DNA from: an uncultured Eubacteriales bacterium | GTDB lineage: Bacteria > Bacillota > Clostridia > Oscillospirales > Acutalibacteraceae | NCBI GenBank assembly: GCA_934630515.1 | Contig: CAKTVV010000001.1 | Location: 124,001-188,000, forward strand | Direction of reading: 5' to 3' | Length of the DNA: 64,000 bases | In this document: positions 59,252-64,000 of the stretch, in pieces | How the letters are laid out: the number at the start of each line of letters is the position of its first letter | Position numbering within the stretch: position 1 is the first letter of the stretch | Made by a program: the position numbers and the translations under genes | Notes under the pieces: model-generated | Seen by the model: only the letters and a program-made list of their open reading frames with translations | Told to the model about the DNA's origin: nothing | Database searches by the model: none

Positions 59252-59299
59252 ATATATCCGTCTCCTCTGCTTTATGCAAGCCTCAGCACCTGCTGAGAC

Positions 59300-60130
59300 T
59301 TAATATTCGTTGGGCAGCTCGTCCAGCTCGTCACAGCGGAACACCGGGCCATCCTTGCACACATACTTGGCGCCCACGTTGCAGCGGCCGCACTTGCCGA
59401 TGCCGCATTTCATGCGCAGCTCCAGAGTGGTGTACACCTGAGTCTTGTCGAAGCCCAGCTCCTGCAGACCCGCCAGCGTGAATTTGATCATAATGGGCGG
59501 GCCGCACAGCACGGCGATCTTGTCGGTGGAGAATCCCAGCTCCTTCACATAGTTGGGAACAAAGCCCACATGGCCGTCCCATTCCGGCTGCTCCCGGTCG
59601 ATGGTCAGATGCACGCTCACACCGGTATCCTTTTCCCATTCCTCGATGATCTCCCGATAGTCCACCAGATCCTGCTTGCTGCGGGAGCCGTAGACGATAT
59701 CGATCTTGCCGTAGCGATCCCGATAATGGCGGCAGTAGTTGATCACCGAGCGCAGAGGCGCCAGACCGATACCGCCGGCAATAAACAGCAGGTCATGCCC
59801 GGCAAACTCCGTATCCACCGGGAACGGACGCCCGTAGGGGCCCCGGATGGTGATCTGCTGTCCCACCTCCATGGCGTGGAGCCAGTCGGTAACACAGCCG
59901 CACTTCTTGATGGAAAACTCCATATATTCGGTATTGGTGGGTGAGGAGGTGATGGAGAACATCGCCTCCCCCACCCCGGGCATGGACAGCATGGCGCACT
60001 GACCGGGCATATGGTCAAACGCTTTTTTGCCCTCCGGCGTTACCACCCGGAAGGTCTTAACATCCGGCGTGTCGATGCGGATGTCCGTCACGGTGCCGAT
60101 CACCGGCATCAGCGGTTCTTTCTCAAGCAT
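59300..60130 (-). CDS. FAD/NAD(P)-binding oxidoreductase subunit (FlxA-like)
   Basis: This 276-residue ferredoxin-NADP reductase-type protein resembles FlxA, HydG-type and AsrB subunits: FSITSSPTN, IRGPYGRPFPVD, LLFIAGGIGLAPLRSVINY, then NAD-binding AVLCGPPIMI. It ends in a cysteine cluster (MKCGIGKCGRCNVGAKYVC) for a 2Fe-2S centre. It would take electrons from NADH or NADPH for the bifurcating complex. It overlaps the next upstream gene by 8 bases. Confidence 0.87.
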   Translation of the reverse strand: MLEKEPLMPVIGTVTDIRIDTPDVKTFRVVTPEGKKAFDHMPGQCAMLSMPGVGEAMFSITSSPTNTEYMEFSIKKCGCVTDWLHAMEVGQQITIRGPYGRPFPVDTEFAGHDLLFIAGGIGLAPLRSVINYCRHYRDRYGKIDIVYGSRSKQDLVDYREIIEEWEKDTGVSVHLTIDREQPEWDGHVGFVPNYVKELGFSTDKIAVLCGPPIMIKFTLAGLQELGFDKTQVYTTLELRMKCGIGKCGRCNVGAKYVCKDGPVFRCDELDELPNEY

Positions 60131-61151
60131 GGGATGCGCCTCCTCCCAGTTTTTTCATCACCTTCACGATATTCATGCGGATGGGGCATTTATTCAGGCA
60201 CCGCCCACAGCCCACGCAGGAGAACATCCCGCCGTTATTGGTGGGGTAATACACCAGCTTGTGCATAAACCGCTGGCGAAACCGCTCCAGCTGGGTCAGA
60301 CGGGGCTGCCCCGCCGACATCTTGGTGAATTCGGAATACATACAGCTATCCCAGCAGCGGAACCGCTTGACCCCGTGGCCGGTGTTGAAATCCTTAATAT
60401 CGTAGCACTGGCAGGTGGGGCACACAAAGGTGCAGGTACCGCAGCCCAGACAGGCTTCGGACAGCTCCGCCCATTCCGGCGCATTGAAGAACTGCTCCGT
60501 TTTCCCGGCGCCGAAGGACTCCGCCGACAGGGTCGCCAGCGGCAGCGCCTCCAGCCGGCTGCGGATGGTCGCCTTTGCCTCGTCCGCCGCTGCTTCGTCG
60601 GCGGGAGCGGTGACATCCTCCAGCTGCGCCAGCAGTACGGCGCCTTTCTCGGTCTTGGCATTCAGATACAGCGCATCCGCCGTCTTCCAGCACACCACAT
60701 CCCCCGCCGGATCGGCGGCGTCGATGCCGAAGGTGCCGCAGAAGCAGGTCTCGGCGGGGCGGTCGCATGCCAGAGAGAAAATGGTGCCATGGGCACGGCG
60801 GTTCTGATAGTAGCTGTCCTCCGGCGGCGCAAGAAACACCCGATCCAGCACCTCCAGCGCCTGCACATCGCACCCCCGCACACCGAACAGGATGAAATCC
60901 TCCTGCTCCCGGCGGGTGTCCTCGATCTCGACGGTCTTGCCCTCCACCTTGAAATCCATCAGGTTTTCCGTCTGGGGGAAGAAGAAATCCTTGACGCCCC
61001 GTCCGGTATTCAGCGTCCCGGACAGCTCTTTTCCCGCCTCATAGCGCTCGTAGCGGGCGCCGGCGGCAGCGTCCACCGGCAGATACAGGGCGGCCTTCTC
61101 CGCCAAAGCCGCCAGCAGCGTATCCAGCTGCTCCAGTCCGATCTTACGCAT
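60123..61151 (-). CDS. 4Fe-4S dicluster subunit (FlxB/AsrA-like)
   Basis: The 342-residue protein has an N-terminal domain with FGVRGCDVQALEVLDRVF and a C-terminal pair of 4Fe-4S motifs (CLGCGTCTFVCPTCQC and CVGCGRCLNKCPI), with a conserved CWDSCMYSEF between them. Proteins of this type are the AsrA/FlxB electron-transfer subunits. Overlaps of 8 bases on both sides point to a stable complex with stoichiometric synthesis. Confidence 0.83.
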   Translation of the reverse strand: MRKIGLEQLDTLLAALAEKAALYLPVDAAAGARYERYEAGKELSGTLNTGRGVKDFFFPQTENLMDFKVEGKTVEIEDTRREQEDFILFGVRGCDVQALEVLDRVFLAPPEDSYYQNRRAHGTIFSLACDRPAETCFCGTFGIDAADPAGDVVCWKTADALYLNAKTEKGAVLLAQLEDVTAPADEAAADEAKATIRSRLEALPLATLSAESFGAGKTEQFFNAPEWAELSEACLGCGTCTFVCPTCQCYDIKDFNTGHGVKRFRCWDSCMYSEFTKMSAGQPRLTQLERFRQRFMHKLVYYPTNNGGMFSCVGCGRCLNKCPIRMNIVKVMKKLGGGASHA

Positions 61152-62142
61152 GGCGGCTCCCCCTTTCCACAGCCTCGCCCGGCTCCGGGTCCTCGACGGT
61201 ATAGTTGACGATGGGCGCCCGGCTGCCTACCTCGGCGCCCGCCTGATACTCGCCGTAGAGACTGTCAATATCCTTGATGAATTTCCGGTTGAGCAAATGC
61301 AGCGGGATGTGCTGGGGACAGACCCGGGAGCACTCGCCGCAGTCGGTGCAGCGCCCCGCCACATGGAACGCCCGAATGATGTGGAACATCTGCTCCTCAA
61401 AGGAGGTGGCTGCCGCCTTGTTTTCCACCCCGGAGTTGGGATTGTCGAACACGCAATGCTCACAGGTGCAGGCGGGGCACACATCCCGGCAGGCGTTGCA
61501 GCGAATGCACCGGGACAGCTCATTCTGCCAGAAAGCATACCGCTCGTCCGGAGTCAACTGCTCCAGCCGCTCCACCTCGTCGAACCGGTGGCTGTCCAGC
61601 ACCGTGCCGTCCTCGCCCAGCAGCTCATCGTAGGCAACGTGCTGCTTGGATTTGCAATGCACACAGCGGTCGGGCAGCAGCTGCGCCCGCTCCAGCGCCT
61701 TTTCGCCGTCATACAGGGTCTCGACCAGCACCGTCTCCCCGTCCTCCCGGACAGAGCGGATCTCTCCCGCCGCCTGCTGCAGCCGTCCGGCGTCCAGCAT
61801 CCCGTTGCAGGGGACGCCTACAACATATACCTTTTGCCGGTCAAACCGATGCTCGGTCAGCAGCTGATTGAAGCTATAGGTATCGCAGGGCTTGAGGAAC
61901 ACCAGCGCCCTGCCGTCGCTCTTGCCGGTCTCTTTGATGAGATATTTGGAAAAGTTGGCGCCGCAGAAGCTGTTCCAGACAAAGGACTGCTCCAGTGCCT
62001 CCTGGCTGCGGAACAGCGCCGGGGTCACGTCGTAGCCAAACTCGCCGGCCTGCCAGCCCAGCACCCGATCCACCGTGCCGTCGTCCAGCAGCGCCGCCGC
62101 CCGAGCAATGAGATCCTCACGGGTTATCGTTTGCATCGCCAA
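61144..62142 (-). CDS. 4Fe-4S dicluster subunit (FlxC/FrhB-like)
   Basis: This 332-residue protein has an F420-hydrogenase beta-like N-terminal region (FLKPCDTYSFNQLL, VYVVGVPCNGMLD) followed by 4Fe-4S motifs (CIRCNACRDVCPACTCEHC and CTDCGECSRVCPQHIPL). It resembles the FlxC/AsrA-type subunits. Start may be the ATG at 62142 or the one at 62136. It overlaps the mvhD-like gene by 19 bases. Confidence 0.8.
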   Translation of the reverse strand: MAMQTITREDLIARAAALLDDGTVDRVLGWQAGEFGYDVTPALFRSQEALEQSFVWNSFCGANFSKYLIKETGKSDGRALVFLKPCDTYSFNQLLTEHRFDRQKVYVVGVPCNGMLDAGRLQQAAGEIRSVREDGETVLVETLYDGEKALERAQLLPDRCVHCKSKQHVAYDELLGEDGTVLDSHRFDEVERLEQLTPDERYAFWQNELSRCIRCNACRDVCPACTCEHCVFDNPNSGVENKAAATSFEEQMFHIIRAFHVAGRCTDCGECSRVCPQHIPLHLLNRKFIKDIDSLYGEYQAGAEVGSRAPIVNYTVEDPEPGEAVERGSRHA

Positions 62143-62558
62143 TCCTCCAATCGCTTATTCTCGCCCAGCGCCGCCACCGTGGACACAAAATCGTTCATGG
62201 TCGCCGCAAACTTGGCGCCCTCGGCAGCGCTGACCCACTCCACCCGGGTGCGCTCCCGCTCGATGCCCAGATAATCCAGCATCGAGAACAGCAGCGCCAT
62301 CCGGCGACGGGCATAGTAGTTACCGGAGGTATAATGGCAGTCACCGGGGTGACAGCCGCACAGGATGACCCCATCCGCCCCCCGCTGGAACGCCCGCAGG
62401 ATGAACATGGGGTTCACCCGGCAGGAGCAGGGCACCCGGATGATCTTGACGTCGGCGGGGTACGCCAGCCGGTTGTTGCCCGCCAGATCGGCGCCTGCAT
62501 AGGAGCACCAGTTGCAGCAAAATGCCACAATCTTCGGCTGATATTCATTCATCGGCAT
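62124..62558 (-). CDS. mvhD: Hydrogenase/heterodisulfide reductase iron-sulfur subunit MvhD (FlxD-like)
   Basis: This 144-residue protein starts PKIVAFCCNWCSYAGADLAG, the MvhD/FlxD hallmark, and has VPCSCRVNPMFIL and GVILCGCHPGDCHY with further cysteines. It connects the FlxABC module to HdrA by a 2Fe-2S cluster. The ATG at 62558 follows GGAGGTGG, which itself lies within the end of hdrA; the genes overlap by 10 bases. Confidence 0.9.
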   Translation of the reverse strand: MPMNEYQPKIVAFCCNWCSYAGADLAGNNRLAYPADVKIIRVPCSCRVNPMFILRAFQRGADGVILCGCHPGDCHYTSGNYYARRRMALLFSMLDYLGIERERTRVEWVSAAEGAKFAATMNDFVSTVAALGENKRLEDWRCKR

Positions 62559-64000
62559 ATTGCATCCACCTCCGCCATGATCTGTCTGTTGGTAAAGCCC
62601 CGCAGATCCATCGCTCCGGACATACACGCCACCGTGCAGGCGCCGCAGCCCTGACAGACCGCCTCGTTCACCGACGCCACCCGGCGCACCTTGGTGGTGC
62701 GGTCGGGCATACGAAACTCCTTATCCACATAGGTGATCGCTCCGTAGGGGCAGACCCGCTCGCAGGTGGAGCAGCCGTTGCACATCATCTCGTCGGAATG
62801 TGCCACGCAGGGGTTGCCCATGAGCTTATCCTTCGCCAGCAGCCCGATCACCTTGGCTGCTGCCGCTCCCGCCTGAGACACCGTCTCCGGAATGTCCTTG
62901 GGGCCCTGACAGGTGCCGGACAGGAACACGCCGGCGGTGGGGCTTTCCACCGGGCGCAGCTTGGGGTGCGCCTCGGTGAAGAAATCGTTGGTATCCATAC
63001 TGGCGGTTAGCATCGTCGCCAGCGGACGGGCGGACTTATCCGGCTCGATCGCCGCCGCCAGCACCACCAGATCGGCGTCGATATGCCGCTGCCGGTTATC
63101 CAGCAGGTCGGAAGCCTGCACATGGAGCTTGCCGCCCTCGGGGGTCACCTTGCCCACCATACCTTTAATATAGTGGACGCCGTATTCCTCCACCGCCCGG
63201 CGGTAGAATTCGTCGAAATTCTTGCCGGGGGTACGCACGTCGATATAGAACACATACACCTCGGTGTCCGGGTATTTATCCCGGATGAGCATGGCGTGCT
63301 TGGCGGTGTACATACAGCAAATCTTGGAGCAATATTCCTTGCCCTTATCCGCACAGGCGGCGCACCGGGAGCCCACACACTGCACAAACACGATGGTGTG
63401 GGGATGCTCCCCGTCGGAGGGACGCAGCAGGGTGCCGCCGGTGGGACCGGCGGCGTTCATCAGCCGCTCCAGCTCCAGAGAGGTGATGACGTCCTTGGAC
63501 TGGGAATAGGCGAACTCGTCGAATTTGTCCATAGAGATGGGGTTAAAGCCCGTCGCCGCCACGATGGCGCCGTACTGCTCCTCCACATACTCGTCCTTCG
63601 CCTGATAGTCGATGGCGCCGACGGTACAGACCTTGGAGCAGACGCCGCATTTGCCGTTTTTCAGCATCAGGCAATAGTTGGGATCGATGGTCGCCACCTT
63701 CGGCACCGCCTGAGCGAAGGGGATGTAGATGGCGTGGCGGTTATCCATGCCCAGGTTGAACTCGTTAGGCACCTTTTTCATGGGGCACTTTTCGGTGCAG
63801 GCGCCGCAGCCGGTGCAGACATCCTCTTTGACATACCGTGCCTTGCGCTTGATGGTGACGTCGAAATTACCCACAAAGCCCTTAACGGCGGTGACCTCGG
63901 AATAGGAGAAGATCCGGATCTTCTCATTCTGCGCCACATCCACCATCTTCGGGGTGAGGATACAGGCGGCGCAGTCCAGCGTGGGGAAGGTCTTATCCAG
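62549..64000 (-). CDS. hdrA: Heterodisulfide reductase-type subunit A, HdrA (5' partial)
   Basis: The frame is open at the right edge, so at least the N-terminal FAD-containing part lies outside; about 483 residues are visible. Iron-sulfur motifs CTGCGACTEKCPMKK and C-terminal CNGCSTCERVCPY and CQGCGACTVACMSG are HdrA features, as are VQCVGSRCAACADKGKEYCS and AATGFNPISMDKFDEF. HdrA contains the bifurcating flavin in heterodisulfide reductase complexes. hdrB and hdrC are not seen within the window. Confidence 0.92.
   Translation of the reverse strand: MDKTFPTLDCAACILTPKMVDVAQNEKIRIFSYSEVTAVKGFVGNFDVTIKRKARYVKEDVCTGCGACTEKCPMKKVPNEFNLGMDNRHAIYIPFAQAVPKVATIDPNYCLMLKNGKCGVCSKVCTVGAIDYQAKDEYVEEQYGAIVAATGFNPISMDKFDEFAYSQSKDVITSLELERLMNAAGPTGGTLLRPSDGEHPHTIVFVQCVGSRCAACADKGKEYCSKICCMYTAKHAMLIRDKYPDTEVYVFYIDVRTPGKNFDEFYRRAVEEYGVHYIKGMVGKVTPEGGKLHVQASDLLDNRQRHIDADLVVLAAAIEPDKSARPLATMLTASMDTNDFFTEAHPKLRPVESPTAGVFLSGTCQGPKDIPETVSQAGAAAAKVIGLLAKDKLMGNPCVAHSDEMMCNGCSTCERVCPYGAITYVDKEFRMPDRTTKVRRVASVNEAVCQGCGACTVACMSGAMDLRGFTNRQIMAEVDAICR

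Noticed and set aside
56975..59296. 773-residue + strand open frame
   Set aside because: It is antisense to the two fumarate-reductase-like genes and has no recognisable domain.

Overview
The window is GC-rich (about 60%), densely coding DNA, most likely from an endospore-forming, strictly anaerobic Clostridia species; the gene content looks Oscillospirales-like. The main reasons are a spoIIGA-sigE pair, a lysine riboswitch, sigma-A promoters with Gram-positive spacing, oxygen-sensitive serine dehydratase, two [FeFe]-hydrogenase-family proteins and an Hdr/Flx-type soluble electron-transfer module. No rRNA, tRNA, CRISPR array, transposase or integrase was seen.

Layout. 1-4.6 kb (+): a branched-chain amino acid ABC importer (binding protein cut by the left edge, then livH, livM, livG, livF). 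4.7-6.3 kb (-): two-subunit iron-sulfur L-serine dehydratase. 6.4-8.0 kb (+): spoIIGA-sigE, the sporulation mother-cell sigma factor and its protease. 8.0-10.7 kb (+): a short phage-derived cassette (baseplate/tail-fibre-like protein, two tiny tail-type ORFs, amidase endolysin) behind a sigma-A promoter that contains a Gram-positive LexA (SOS) box. 10.9-15.0 kb: a sugar-acid locus with a glycosidase-like protein, an AraC regulator, KDPG/KDPGal aldolase and 2-dehydro-3-deoxygalactonokinase; repeated TTGCAAT half-sites lie in its promoters. 15.1-17.9 kb (-): an amino-acid ABC importer under a lysine riboswitch, whose lipoprotein binding subunit is circularly permuted. 18.0-24.9 kb (+): pth, mfd, ybaK, a small unknown, mnmA and a 1-phosphofructokinase-like kinase. 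25.1-29.1 kb (-): ygiQ and a triple-LOTUS/DUF3825 protein with a recent internal duplication. 29.3-32.1 kb (-): a sodium symporter and 2-keto-3-deoxygluconate kinase.

32.2-51.3 kb (-): one large surface-glycan operon from a promoter at about 51.38 kb. It makes dTDP-L-rhamnose (rfbA, B, D, C), GDP-D-glycero-D-manno-heptose (gmhA, hddA and an hddC-gmhB fusion) and UDP-galactofuranose (glf). It also carries glycosyltransferases, a Wzx flippase, a Wzy-like polymerase and an LtaS-type phosphoglycerol transferase. No initiating sugar-phosphate transferase is present in the window.

51.6-64.0 kb (-): a redox run read from the right edge. It encodes HdrA (cut by the edge), MvhD, two 4Fe-4S subunits and an FAD/NAD(P) subunit (Flx-like), then a soluble fumarate-reductase-type flavoprotein and iron-sulfur pair. 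These are followed by a small PQ-loop membrane protein, a thioredoxin-like 2Fe-2S protein, a PAS-containing sensory [FeFe] hydrogenase, a SpoIIE-type PP2C phosphatase, a group-B-like [FeFe] hydrogenase and a Dabb protein. The arrangement suggests flavin-based electron bifurcation coupled to an enoate (fumarate-like) reductase, next to a hydrogen-sensing module. The most interesting items are this redox run, the permuted lysine-binding protein, the SOS-driven fibre-lysin cassette, the heptose pathway in a spore-former, and the duplicated LOTUS protein.
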